Position numbers and translations under genes: made by a program | The notes under the pieces: model-generated | Seen by the model: the letters and a program-made list of their open reading frames with translations, nothing else | Told to the model about the DNA's origin: nothing | The model's database searches: none | Shown here: in pieces, positions 52,168 through 61,936 of the stretch | How the letters are laid out: each line of letters starts with the position of its first letter | Position numbering within the stretch: the first letter of the stretch is position 1 | Assembly: GCA_029782145.1 (NCBI GenBank) | Contig: JAKOVH010000016.1 | Location: forward strand, 620,001 to 684,000 | Source: Actinomycetes bacterium | GTDB taxonomy: Bacteria > Actinomycetota > Acidimicrobiia > Acidimicrobiales > Acidimicrobilacustridaceae | Direction: 5' to 3' | DNA length: 64,000 nt

Positions 52168-53012
52168 GCTGGCGCTGTTTCGAGGTGGAGGTGGCCGACA
52201 AGGTCGCCCACGTGCGGCTCTGCCGCCCGGACGAGCTCAACACCATGGTGCGGGAGTTCTGGATGGAGCTGCCCGCCATCGTCCGGGAGCTCGACGCCGG
52301 CGGCGGCGTGCGGGCGATGGTGCTGTCGTCGACCGGCCGGCACTTCTGCGCCGGCATGGACCTGTCGGTGTTCACCTCCGGGTCCAGCCTGGGGGGCGGT
52401 GCCGCCGACGCGGCGGAGACGGGCCGGGTGCGGGCCCAGCTGCGCCAGACGGCGATGATGCTCCAGGACAGCTTCACGTCGTTCGAGAAGGCCCGGTTCC
52501 CCGTGCTGGCCGCGGTGCAGGGCGGGTGCATCGGCGGCGGCGTCGACATGGTGTGCGCCGCCGACATGCGCTACGCCAGCGCCGACGCCTTCTTCGTGAT
52601 CCAGGAGATCAACATCGGCATGACCGCCGACGTGGGCACCCTGCAGCGCCTGCCCAAGCTCGTGCCCGACGGCGTCGCCCGTGAGCTCGCCTACACCGGC
52701 CGGCGCATGCCCGCATGGCGGGCGGCCGAGGTGGGGCTGGTCAACGAGGTCTTCGCCGACCACGACGAGCTGGTGGCCGGGGTGCTCGACATCGCCCGGG
52801 AGATCGCGTCGAAGAGCCCCCTGGCCGTGTGGGGCTCCAAGGAGATGCTGCTGTACGCGAGGGACCACTCGGTGGCCGACGGCCTCGACCACATCGCCAC
52901 CTGGCAGACCGGCATGTTCCAGCCCGCCGACATGCTCGAGTGCTTCGCCGCCAAGGGCGAGGGCCGCGACCCCGAGTTCCCCGACCTGCTCCCCGACCCC
53001 GACCACTTCTGA
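52164..53012 (+). CDS. Enoyl-CoA hydratase/isomerase, delta3,5-delta2,4-dienoyl-CoA isomerase-like
   Basis: 282 aa crotonase-fold protein. Oxyanion-hole blocks STGRHFCAGMDLS and QGGCIGGGVDMVCAADMRY are present. The IQEINIGMTADVGTLQRLPK run carries Glu148 and Asp156, eight apart, as the two acidic catalytic residues of mammalian ECH1 dienoyl-CoA isomerase, while a plain hydratase has a different pair. It would help oxidise unsaturated acyl-CoAs. GGAGGGG precedes the ATG; ATGA overlap with the kinase. Confidence 0.88.
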   Translation: MSWRCFEVEVADKVAHVRLCRPDELNTMVREFWMELPAIVRELDAGGGVRAMVLSSTGRHFCAGMDLSVFTSGSSLGGGAADAAETGRVRAQLRQTAMMLQDSFTSFEKARFPVLAAVQGGCIGGGVDMVCAADMRYASADAFFVIQEINIGMTADVGTLQRLPKLVPDGVARELAYTGRRMPAWRAAEVGLVNEVFADHDELVAGVLDIAREIASKSPLAVWGSKEMLLYARDHSVADGLDHIATWQTGMFQPADMLECFAAKGEGRDPEFPDLLPDPDHF

Positions 53013-53028
53013 CCCTCCCCACCCCACC

Positions 53029-53081
53029 CCCAAGCTGGTTCCACACGTTCCGGAAGCCGGAACGTCCGGAACCACCTTGGG
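53029..53081. repeat. AAGCTGGTTCC hairpin, copy 1 of a tandem pair
   Basis: 25-bp arms (53029-53053, 53057-53081) with three mismatches around a 3-nt loop. The sequence CCCAAGCTGGTTCC opens it. It sits 16 bp past the isomerase stop, so it also works as a terminator. Confidence 0.75.
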
Positions 53082-53090
53082 AACGGCGTC

Positions 53091-53142
53091 GCCAAGCTGG
53101 TTCCACACGTTCCGGAGGCCGGAACGTCCGGAACCAGCTTGG
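53091..53142. repeat. AAGCTGGTTCC hairpin, copy 2 of a tandem pair
   Basis: 24-bp arms (53092-53115, 53119-53142) with two mismatches and a 3-nt loop, repeating copy 1 at a 62-bp period. It shares its outer 11 bases with the hairpin at 13270-13324. It ends 8 bp before the stop of the convergent unknown gene. Confidence 0.75.
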
Positions 53143-53150
53143 GAAGAGCG

Positions 53151-53762
53151 TCAGCGGTCGGCGTCGGGGTCTTCGAGCGGGGGCAGGAAGTCCCACTTGA
53201 GGTCGCCGACGCGCACCAGCACCGAGGAGATCCAGCCGCCCATGGCGCTGAGGTGGTCGTCGAGCTGGGCGCCGTCGGCGAGGGTCGCCTCGTCGACCTC
53301 GTAGCTGCCCTCGTAGCTGACCTCGATGGCGTACTCCGGGCTCGACATGTCGCTCGGGTAGGCGGTCTCGACCGTGGGGCCCGAGCGCTCGAGGCGGTCG
53401 TGCCCGATGGCCGGGCTCATCTCCGGCAGCACCGCCAGCAACTCGGCGGGCTCCGGGGCCGAGGCCAGCCGCTGCACCCGCAGCACGATCTCGATGTCGA
53501 TGCGAGGCGGCTCGTCGAGGCTCTCGCCGATGTACCAGGAGCGATAGGCGGTCTGCGCCCAGGTCGGCCACGTGAGCGTGATGTCGGCCTGCACCCGCGG
53601 CGGGAGGCCTTCGCCGGGCAGCCCGTAGCTCGTCTCCCACGTCATGTCGCCGAGCAGCACGTCGGTGTGGAAGCGTTCCTCGAACGCCTGCCGCTCGAGC
53701 AGCGCACCCTCGAAGGCGTCGCGCAGCGCCCCGATGGCATCGGTGAAGACGTGGTCGAGCAC
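53151..53762 (-). CDS. Unknown conserved-looking protein, 203 aa
   Basis: No family recognised. It is a soluble, acidic protein without signal or membrane segments, mixed alpha/beta by eye: an N-terminal helix DHVFTDAIGALRDAFEGALL, an aromatic stretch TLTWPTWAQTAYRSWYIGES, an isoleucine/valine strand DIEIVLRVQRL, and a C-terminal VRVGDLKWDFLPPLEDPD. GTG 53762 is favoured by TAGGGT 7 nt upstream; a TTG at 53801 would add 13 residues. It follows the queuosine salvage gene on the same strand but behind a hairpin (53838-53881), so it has its own promoter. Confidence 0.65.
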   Translation of the reverse strand: MLDHVFTDAIGALRDAFEGALLERQAFEERFHTDVLLGDMTWETSYGLPGEGLPPRVQADITLTWPTWAQTAYRSWYIGESLDEPPRIDIEIVLRVQRLASAPEPAELLAVLPEMSPAIGHDRLERSGPTVETAYPSDMSSPEYAIEVSYEGSYEVDEATLADGAQLDDHLSAMGGWISSVLVRVGDLKWDFLPPLEDPDADR

Positions 53763-53769
53763 GACGGCG

Positions 53770-53775
53770 ACCCTA
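53770..53775 (-). promoter_or_regulatory. -10 hexamer of the 203-aa gene
   Basis: TAGGGT on the minus strand, 7 nt before GTG 53762. Confidence 0.45.
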
Positions 53776-53837
53776 CCGGCCGGCGGCCGACCGGAACGCA
53801 AGGCCCACCGAGCGGCGACTTCCGCCGCGCCCCCGAA

Positions 53838-53881
53838 CCTGTGCCCGGATCTGTCCCCAGAGGGACCGATCTGGGCACAGG
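53838..53881 (-). terminator. 20-bp hairpin after the queuosine salvage gene
   Basis: Arms 53838-53857 and 53862-53881 (CCTGTGCCCGGATCTGTCCC type) pair with two mismatches around a 4-nt loop, 6 bp beyond the stop at 53888. Confidence 0.6.
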
Positions 53882-53887
53882 AACGGG

Positions 53888-54877
53888 TCAGTAGAAGACC
53901 GAGCGGGTGCGGTGGCGGGGGACGGCCTTGTAGCGCGGCCCGCCGCCGCGGGTCCACAGCACCTGGTCGAGGTGCCAGGAGGGCACCTCGCGGCCCAGGT
54001 CGGACAGCGCGGCGCGCAGGCCCTCGACGGCGTGCACGCCGAGAGCGCGGATCTCGATCTCCTCGGCCGAGCCGGCCGCCAGCAGCTCCCCGTGGTCGAT
54101 GCGCTCGACGAGCTCGTCGTCGTAGGCGAGCACCCCGTCGAGGCGCAGCACGTGGGGAACCAGGTTGTCGGCGAAGGCGGTGAGCCGGGAGAGGTCGGCG
54201 AACCGTCCGAGGCCCTCCCCGCCGAAGGCTCGGTGCAGGTCGGCCGCCGCCAGCTGGGCCCGCTTGTAGAGCGGCACGTCGAAGCCGTCGTAGGTCGACA
54301 CGTCGCGGAAGAACGGCATCTCGGCGACCAGCTCGACCAGCGTCGCCGCTGATCCGTCCGCCGCCTCCACCAGGGCGGTGAACGAGCCGTCGTGGCGGTC
54401 GAGCACCAGATGGCCGAGGTCGTTCAGTGCGACCGTGAACAGCGCCATCAGCTCGTCGACGGGTCCGCCGTCGCGGGGCTGGTCGAAGATCTGGTGGGCG
54501 AGGTCGGTGTCGAGGCGGGCGAGCCGTTCGGGTCGCACCACGCTGTCGGTGGCCATCCATCGCCGGAGGCCGTTGGCCATGGTGCTGGCGCCCGACACTC
54601 CCGGGCGCTTGCGCACGACCGGGTGCCACCCCGAGCCGAAGTTGATGGTGGCCAGGGCCAGGACCCGGCCGGCGACGACCTCCGGATGAGCCGGCGGCTG
54701 GTCCCATGGGCCCGTCGCGCCCGGCCGTGACGGGTCGAGGGCGCCGTCGGCCAGCAGCTGGGCGGCGTAGGAGCCCACCCGCTCGGTGACGAGGTGCACG
54801 GACCGGGCCCGGCGGGCGACTTCGGCGGCGCCGGTGCGCACCGCGTCGAGCGGGTCGGTGCCGGCGGGCTCGTTCAA
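53888..54877 (-). CDS. DUF2419/Qng1-like queuosine salvage protein
   Basis: 329 aa. The queuosine salvage (DUF2419, C9orf64/Qng1) pattern is visible: LALATINFGSGWHPVVRKR, LHRAFGGEGLGRFADLSRLT, LTAFADNLVPHVLRLDGVLAY, EEIEIRALGVHAVEGLR and the C-terminal WHLDQVLWTRGGGP ... HRTRSVFY. Family enzymes release the base queuine from queuosine-5'-monophosphate, letting cells reuse it in tRNA. A QueF gene (59427-59777) in the same window supports queuosine metabolism. TTG start is uncertain; downstream GTG is possible. Divergent from the hexomutase gene. Confidence 0.82.
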   Translation of the reverse strand: MNEPAGTDPLDAVRTGAAEVARRARSVHLVTERVGSYAAQLLADGALDPSRPGATGPWDQPPAHPEVVAGRVLALATINFGSGWHPVVRKRPGVSGASTMANGLRRWMATDSVVRPERLARLDTDLAHQIFDQPRDGGPVDELMALFTVALNDLGHLVLDRHDGSFTALVEAADGSAATLVELVAEMPFFRDVSTYDGFDVPLYKRAQLAAADLHRAFGGEGLGRFADLSRLTAFADNLVPHVLRLDGVLAYDDELVERIDHGELLAAGSAEEIEIRALGVHAVEGLRAALSDLGREVPSWHLDQVLWTRGGGPRYKAVPRHRTRSVFY

Positions 54878-54938
54878 CCGGGTGGGTTCAACCGCGGGCG
54901 GGCGGCGGCACCGTGCTCACGGGCCACACTGTAGGGCC

Positions 54939-56708
54939 GTGGCCGCCCCCGAGCCCCCCGTACCGGACGCCGCAGCCGTGCCCGACGCCGCAGCCGTGCT
55001 CGACGACGCCGCTCTGCTCGCCGCCGCCGGCCGCTGGCGGGACCTCGACCCCGATCCGGCGGGCCGGACCGAGCTCGACGCGCTCGTGGCCGGATTCGAG
55101 GAGGGCGAGCGCGAGGGCCTGGTCGCAGCCTTCGCCGGGCGGGTGCGGCTGGGCACCGCCGGGCTGCGCGCCCCGATGGGCCCCGGCCCCGCCCGCATGA
55201 ACCGCCTGGTGGTGCGTCGAGCCACCGCCGCGCTGGTGTCGCTGCTGCCCGAGGACGCCACGGTGGTGGTCGGCCACGACGCCCGCCGCGGCTCCGAGCA
55301 GTTCGCCGCCGACGCCGCCGGGGTGGTGGCGGGCAGCGGGCGCCGACCGGTGCTGCTCGCCGGGTCGGTGCCCACGCCGGTGCTGGCGTTCGCCGTGCGC
55401 CGCCTCGGCGCGGCCGCCGGCGTGATGGTCACCGCCTCCCACAACCCGGCGTCGGACAACGGCTTCAAGGTGTACCTGGCCGACGGTGCCCAGATCGGAC
55501 CGCCCGACGAGGAGCGCCTGGCGTCCGCGCTGGTGGAGGTGGCCGATCGCCATGACACCGGCGACCCCTCGGTGGTGCCCTGGGGGAGCTCCCCGGTGGC
55601 GCCCGATCCGGCGGCCACGGCCGAGCTGGCCGGGGCCTACGTCTCGGTGCTGGCCGGACACCTGGCGCCCGGACCCCGTGACGCCACGCTGGCCTACACG
55701 GCGCTGCACGGCGTGGGTCGGGCGCTCACCGAGCGGGCCTTCGCCGCCGCCGGCTTCGCGCCGCTGGCCGAGGTGGCCGAGCAGTGCGAGCCCGACGGCT
55801 CGTTCCCCACCGTCGAGCTGCCCAACCCCGAGGAGCCCGGCGCCCTCGACCGCCTGGTCGCCCGGGCGGCCGACGTGGGCGCCGACGTCGGCATCGCCCA
55901 CGACCCCGACGCCGACCGGCTCGGCGTGGTCGTGCCACGGGGCGGCACCTGGCGGCGGCTCACCGGCGACGAGGTCGGCGTCCTGCTCGCCGACCACCTG
56001 CTCCGGCAGGGGCAGGGCGTGGACCGCCTGGTGGTGCGCACCATCGTCTCGTCCCGCCTGCTCGACGCGGTGGCGGCCCACCACGGCGTCACGTCGGTCG
56101 CCACCCTCACCGGCTTCAAGCACGTGATGGCGGCCGCTCGGGCCCGGCCCGAGCTGCGGTTCGTCTTCGGCTACGAGGAGGCCCTCGGCTTCGCCGTGGG
56201 TGACGAGGTCCGTGACAAGGACGGCATCGCCGCCGCGCTGGTGATGGCCGACCTGGTGGCTCGGCTCCGAGCCGAGGGCCGTACCCTCGACGACCGCCTC
56301 GACGAGCTGGCCCTGCGCCATGGCGTGCACGTCTCGCAGAGCCGGTCGTCGCGCTTCGAGGGCCTCGACGGCGAGGCTCGGCGGGCCGACGCCGTCGCCC
56401 GGCTGCGGTCGGACCCGCCCGCCGAGCTGGCCGGTCGCCCGGTGCTCGCGGTGGTCGACCACCTGCGCGCGGCGGCGCCGGCGGCCCGCTCCGACGTGGT
56501 GGTCCTGGAGCTCGGGTCGGGGGCGTGGATGGCCGTGCGACCGAGCGGCACCGAGCCCAAGCTGAAGGTCTACGCCGAGGTCGTGGAGCCCCTCACGGAG
56601 GGTGACCTCCAGGCGGCGCGGCGGGCGGGCGTGGAGCGCCTCTCGGTCCTCCACGACGCCCTCGCGGCCCGCCTCGGGTTCCCCGGTGGGGGTCAGGGCC
56701 TCGGCTAG
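54939..56708 (+). CDS. Phosphohexomutase (phosphoglucomutase/phosphomannomutase, PGM2-like)
   Basis: 589 aa alpha-D-phosphohexomutase. Order of sites: substrate loop GTAGLRAPMGPGPARMNRLV, phosphoserine loop MVTASHNPASDNGFKVY, metal loop IAHDPDADRLGVVV, sugar loop YEEALGFAVGDEVRDKDG, and phosphate-binding VRPSGTEPKLKVY. The early GTAGLR and the long C-terminal part match the PGM2-like/PgcA branch, which works on glucose- or mannose-1-phosphate or pentose phosphates. GTG start with CACACT 8 nt upstream. Residues 9-20 are a PDAAAV duplication from an 18-bp repeat. Confidence 0.9.
   Translation: MAAPEPPVPDAAAVPDAAAVLDDAALLAAAGRWRDLDPDPAGRTELDALVAGFEEGEREGLVAAFAGRVRLGTAGLRAPMGPGPARMNRLVVRRATAALVSLLPEDATVVVGHDARRGSEQFAADAAGVVAGSGRRPVLLAGSVPTPVLAFAVRRLGAAAGVMVTASHNPASDNGFKVYLADGAQIGPPDEERLASALVEVADRHDTGDPSVVPWGSSPVAPDPAATAELAGAYVSVLAGHLAPGPRDATLAYTALHGVGRALTERAFAAAGFAPLAEVAEQCEPDGSFPTVELPNPEEPGALDRLVARAADVGADVGIAHDPDADRLGVVVPRGGTWRRLTGDEVGVLLADHLLRQGQGVDRLVVRTIVSSRLLDAVAAHHGVTSVATLTGFKHVMAAARARPELRFVFGYEEALGFAVGDEVRDKDGIAAALVMADLVARLRAEGRTLDDRLDELALRHGVHVSQSRSSRFEGLDGEARRADAVARLRSDPPAELAGRPVLAVVDHLRAAAPAARSDVVVLELGSGAWMAVRPSGTEPKLKVYAEVVEPLTEGDLQAARRAGVERLSVLHDALAARLGFPGGGQGLG
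54963..54998 (+). repeat. 18-bp tandem duplication inside the hexomutase gene
   Basis: Two copies, differing by one base, of CCGGACGCCGCAGCCGTG encode PDAAAV twice near the N-terminus, before the conserved domain. It is a length-variable, probably neutral repeat. Confidence 0.7.
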
Positions 56709-56797
56709 CGTCGCTCCAGGCGCTGCGCCGGGGGACCCGAGCCGCCGAGCGCCCGCTGCGCCACCGCTCTCTCGCCACCTGGAAGTGCCCACCGCCC

Positions 56798-58234
56798 ATG
56801 CTGTTCCCCACCGTCGACTTCGCGGTCTTCTTCGTGGTGGTCTTCACGGTCAGCTGGCTCACCCGCCCCTACAAGCGGCTGTGGCGATGGGTCATCCTCA
56901 GCGCCAGCTGCGTGTTCTACGGCTGGTGGGACTGGCACTACCTGTTCCTGCTGCTCGGCAGCGCGGCGATCAACTGGGCGTTCGGCCGGGCGGTCTACCG
57001 GGCGCTCACGCCCGACGGGCAGCGCACCGAGGCCAGCAAGTGGCTGGTGCGGGCCGCGGTGGTCGTGAACCTCGGGGTGCTCGGCTACTTCAAGTACTTC
57101 GAGTTCTTCGCCACCACCATCGCGGACCGGCTGCGCAGCCTCGGCATGTCGGTCGACCCGCCGGTGCTGAACATCGTGCTGCCCGTGGGCATCTCGTTCT
57201 TCACCTTCCAGGCCATCAGCTACGTCATCGACATCGGGCGGGGGGAGTGGCGCCGCCCCCTGCCGCTGCTCGACTTCGCCGTCTACCTCTCGTTCTTCGC
57301 CCACCTGGTGGCCGGCCCCATCGTGCGGGCCAGCGAGTTCGCGCCCCAGCTCGACCACGACCCCGACCCCCGCTACGTGCGGTCGTCCGAGGCGTTCATG
57401 CTCATCTTCCGGGGCATGTTCAAGAAGGTCGTGATCTCGAGCTTCCTCGCCTCGCAGATCGTCGACCCCGTCTTCGCCCTGCCCGGCGCCTACGGCCGCT
57501 GGGAGGTGCTGTGGGCGATCTACGCCTACGCCATCCAGATCTACGCCGACTTCAGCGGCTACACCGACATCGCCATCGGGGTGGCCCTGCTGCTCGGCGT
57601 GCGGTTCCCACAGAACTTCGACGCCCCCTACCGGTCGCTGTCGCTGCAGGACTTCTGGCGCCGATGGCACATGACGCTGTCGAGGTGGCTGCGCGACTAC
57701 CTCTACATCCCCCTCGGCGGCAACCGGGGCTCGAAGCTGTTCACCTACCGGAACCTCTTCCTGGTGATGCTCATCGGCGGCCTGTGGCACGGCGCCAACT
57801 GGACCTTCGTGGTGTGGGGTGCCATCCACGGCGGCTACCTGGTGGGCGAGCGGGTCGTGAAGGAGAAGTGGAAGGGCCGCGAGCTCGGCCTGCCGCCCCA
57901 GGTGGTCAAGGTCCTCCAGTGGGTCCTGACCTTCAACGTGGTGTGCCTGGCGTGGGTGTTCTTCCGGGCCCAGTCGGTGGACGGCGCCTTCGACGTGCTG
58001 GGGCGGCTCTTCAGCGGCGGGGGCAAGACCTCCGACGTCACCCTGCTGTTGATGCTCGTGGTGGTGCTGAGCATCGCCTCGCAGTTCGTCCCGTCCCGGG
58101 TGCCCGAGCAGGCCGAGGCCTGGTTCGGCAAGCTGGCCCCGGCGCTGCAGATGGCGGCGCTGGCCGGCGGCCTCGTCCTGGTCGACGCCCTCGGCCCCGA
58201 GGGCATCGCCCCGTTCATCTACTTCCAGTTCTGA
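56798..58234 (+). CDS. MBOAT-family O-acyltransferase (AlgI-like)
   Basis: 478 aa, ~10 membrane helices. AlgI/DltB-like signature: FYGWWDWHYLFLL, VLPVGISFFTFQAISYVID, FFAHLVAGPIVRASEF, YADFSGYTDIAIGVALLLG, FWRRWHMTLSRWLRDYLYIP and LWHGANWTFVVWGAIHG with the catalytic His331 and His344. It should carry acyl groups across the membrane to a polysaccharide or wall polymer. Only a weak binding site lies before the ATG. The SGNH protein 49 bp downstream is its natural secreted partner, like AlgJ/AlgX or PatB. Confidence 0.92.
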   Translation: MLFPTVDFAVFFVVVFTVSWLTRPYKRLWRWVILSASCVFYGWWDWHYLFLLLGSAAINWAFGRAVYRALTPDGQRTEASKWLVRAAVVVNLGVLGYFKYFEFFATTIADRLRSLGMSVDPPVLNIVLPVGISFFTFQAISYVIDIGRGEWRRPLPLLDFAVYLSFFAHLVAGPIVRASEFAPQLDHDPDPRYVRSSEAFMLIFRGMFKKVVISSFLASQIVDPVFALPGAYGRWEVLWAIYAYAIQIYADFSGYTDIAIGVALLLGVRFPQNFDAPYRSLSLQDFWRRWHMTLSRWLRDYLYIPLGGNRGSKLFTYRNLFLVMLIGGLWHGANWTFVVWGAIHGGYLVGERVVKEKWKGRELGLPPQVVKVLQWVLTFNVVCLAWVFFRAQSVDGAFDVLGRLFSGGGKTSDVTLLLMLVVVLSIASQFVPSRVPEQAEAWFGKLAPALQMAALAGGLVLVDALGPEGIAPFIYFQF

Positions 58235-58270
58235 CAGCCTGCGTGACCTGCCCGCCTGTGACCCCACCGG

Positions 58271-58276
58271 TACCCT
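58271..58276 (+). promoter_or_regulatory. -10 hexamer of SGNH gene
   Basis: TACCCT, 7 nt before ATG 58284. Confidence 0.4.
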
Positions 58277-58283
58277 CGCCCCG

Positions 58284-59420
58284 ATGACCGCCCCCCGCCC
58301 CATGGCTCCCGTGCCCCGCAAGCCGCGGTCGAGCTTCAGCTGGCGGTCGCTGTTCCGGCCGTTCAGGGCCCGGCAGGAGGGCACCATGCCGGCGGGCCTG
58401 GTGCTGGTCCTCGTGCTCGGCGCCCTGCTGATCGCCATGTTCCTCAACGCCGACGCCACCCTGCGCAAGAGCGAGGCCAAGGGCGACGGGTGGCGCAACG
58501 AGGTGGCCCAGGGCGTGGCCGACGTGAGCGACGCCCTGCGCCTGAACCTGCTGCGCAAGGGCGTCGACGACGCCCTCGGCAAGAACCAGGGCACCGACGT
58601 CGACGTGCAGGAGCTGCTCGCCCAGCAGGAGGCGGCCTCGGCCGAGGCGCCGCCGGCACCGGTGCTGCCGGAGATCCCCGCGCCGACGCCGGAGGCCAAG
58701 CTGCGCTTCTGGGTCGGCGGCGACTCCATCACCGAGACCTTCGGCACGTCCATGCAGCGCGTCGCCGCCTCCACCGGCGTGATCGACCCCACACTCGACT
58801 ACCACGTCTCCACCGGCCTGGCCCGCCCCGACTACTTCAACTGGCCCGAGTACCTCGTCAAGAGCGTCCTGCCCAACGACCCGCAGGTCATGGTGATCAT
58901 GTTCGGGGCCAACGACGGGCAGAACATGACCGTCGACGGCAAGGCCCTGCAGCGCGGTTCGCCGGAGTGGCTCGAGGAGTACCGGCGACGGGTCGGGGCC
59001 ACCATGGACCTGCTCAAGGACCCGGAGAACGACCGGCTCGTCGTCTGGGTCGGCGCCCCGGTCATGCGGCCGGGCTCGGGCGTCCACGAGATGGACCAGC
59101 TCGACTACATCTACTGGTCCGAGGCCAGGAGTCGACCCTGGATCCAGTACTTCGACTCCTGGCCGTTCTTCTCCGACGCCGACCTGCAGTACGTCAGCGA
59201 GGCGCCCAACGCCGACGGCGTGGCCCGGGGACTGCGCCAGAAGGACGGCGTGCACCTCTCGACCGTCGGCGGCAATCGTCTGTCGTGGGCCGTGCTGGGG
59301 CGCATGGGGGAGTACGTCGACCTGTCCGCCGGCAAGGTCGCCCCGCCGGCCGACCAGGCCCCGCCGCCGGGCATCGTGGAGCGCACCGAGATCCCGCCCG
59401 AGGTGCCGGGGGCCGAGTAG
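58284..59420 (+). CDS. Membrane-anchored SGNH hydrolase-type protein (DUF459-like)
   Basis: 378 aa. A basic N-terminus and one membrane helix (about 36-55, MPAGLVLVLVLGALLIAMF) put the rest outside. SGNH blocks: FWVGGDSITETFG (nucleophile Ser), VMVIMFGANDGQNM, and the DGVHLSTVGGNRL His end block. The family cleaves or transfers O-acyl groups on sugars. Together with MBOAT it forms a probable O-acetylation pair. Its stop is 6 bp from the convergent queF stop. Confidence 0.87.
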   Translation: MTAPRPMAPVPRKPRSSFSWRSLFRPFRARQEGTMPAGLVLVLVLGALLIAMFLNADATLRKSEAKGDGWRNEVAQGVADVSDALRLNLLRKGVDDALGKNQGTDVDVQELLAQQEAASAEAPPAPVLPEIPAPTPEAKLRFWVGGDSITETFGTSMQRVAASTGVIDPTLDYHVSTGLARPDYFNWPEYLVKSVLPNDPQVMVIMFGANDGQNMTVDGKALQRGSPEWLEEYRRRVGATMDLLKDPENDRLVVWVGAPVMRPGSGVHEMDQLDYIYWSEARSRPWIQYFDSWPFFSDADLQYVSEAPNADGVARGLRQKDGVHLSTVGGNRLSWAVLGRMGEYVDLSAGKVAPPADQAPPPGIVERTEIPPEVPGAE

Positions 59421-59426
59421 CGGGCC

Positions 59427-59777
59427 TCAGGGGTGCGACGCGGTGACGGTGGTGGTGATGCCGCCCCGGACCTTCCAGACGGTCTCCACCGTCATGCGCC
59501 GGGGCAGGGTGGCTCGGACCAGGTCGTCGAGGATCTGGTTGGTGACGGCCTCGTGGAAGGCGCCCTCGTCGCGGTAGCTCCAGAGGTACATCTTCAGGCT
59601 CTTCAGCTCCACCAGCAGCTCGTCGGGCACGTAGGTGATGCGCACCGTGGCGAAGTCGGGCTGGCCGGTGACCGGGCACAGGCAGGTCAGCTCGTCGGTC
59701 TCGCAGCGGACCTCGTAGTCGCGCCCCGGCTCGGGGTTGGCGACGGTGACGAGCTCCTTGGACGGTTGGCTGGGCAC
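59427..59777 (-). CDS. queF: NADPH-dependent 7-cyano-7-deazaguanine reductase
   Basis: 116 aa unimodular T-fold QueF that reduces preQ0 to preQ1 in queuosine biosynthesis. Catalytic Cys34 in [14 protein letters not shown] with Asp41, the QueF motif [13 protein letters not shown] (57-69) for NADPH binding, and His75-Glu76 in [13 protein letters not shown] for substrate. It is shorter than B. subtilis QueF (165 aa), mainly at the N-terminus. GTG start with TAGGAT 7 nt upstream. QueC/D/E and Tgt are not in the window. Confidence 0.93.
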   Translation of the reverse strand: MPSQPSKELVTVANPEPGRDYEVRCETDELTCLCPVTGQPDFATVRITYVPDELLVELKSLKMYLWSYRDEGAFHEAVTNQILDDLVRATLPRRMTVETVWKVRGGITTTVTASHP

Positions 59778-59784
59778 GCGTCCG

Positions 59785-59790
59785 ATCCTA
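59785..59790 (-). promoter_or_regulatory. -10 hexamer of queF
   Basis: TAGGAT on the minus strand, 7 nt before GTG 59777; close to the TANNAT consensus. No preQ1 riboswitch fits in this 24-bp gap. Confidence 0.45.
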
Positions 59791-59801
59791 CCGAGCGCCG
59801 G

Positions 59802-61793
<1,992 letters not shown>

Positions 61794-61837
61794 GATGTCG
61801 CCCCGGGGCGTGCCGGGCGGGGCGGGGAGGTCGGCGC

Positions 61838-61921
61838 TCAGCGACCCGCGTTCGGCTTGCGGCCGTGGTTGGCCGGCTTGCGCCGTGCGTTGGTCCTGCG
61901 CTTCGAGGTCTTCTTCGACAT
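61838..61921 (-). CDS. bL37-like small ribosomal protein, 27 aa
   Basis: A 27-codon frame too short for normal gene finders encodes MSKKTSKRRTNARRKPANHG then RKPNAGR. It is almost all Lys/Arg/Asn with the ANHG-(K/R)-x-PN end that I recall from the actinobacterial 50S protein bL37, seen in mycobacterial ribosomes. The ATG has TAGGCT 9 nt upstream and the gene fits exactly between PHP and S9 genes, 12 bp after the PHP stop. A ribosomal role is inferred from the match; the sequence itself is direct. Confidence 0.75.
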   Translation of the reverse strand: MSKKTSKRRTNARRKPANHGRKPNAGR

Positions 61922-61930
61922 AGGGGCGAG

Positions 61931-61936
61931 AGCCTA
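61931..61936 (-). promoter_or_regulatory. -10 hexamer of bL37-like gene
   Basis: TAGGCT on the minus strand, 9 nt before ATG 61921; its first three bases are the TAG stop of the PHP gene. Confidence 0.4.

Noticed and set aside
54872-54894. Direct repeat GTTCAACCG at the Qng1 start
   Set aside because: Two 9-bp copies 14 bp apart could be an operator, but they lie at an uncertain TTG start and have no other support.
59778-59801. preQ1 riboswitch upstream of queF
   Set aside because: Only 24 bp separate queF from the next gene and a leaderless -10 lies 7 nt before the start, so there is no leader for a riboswitch.
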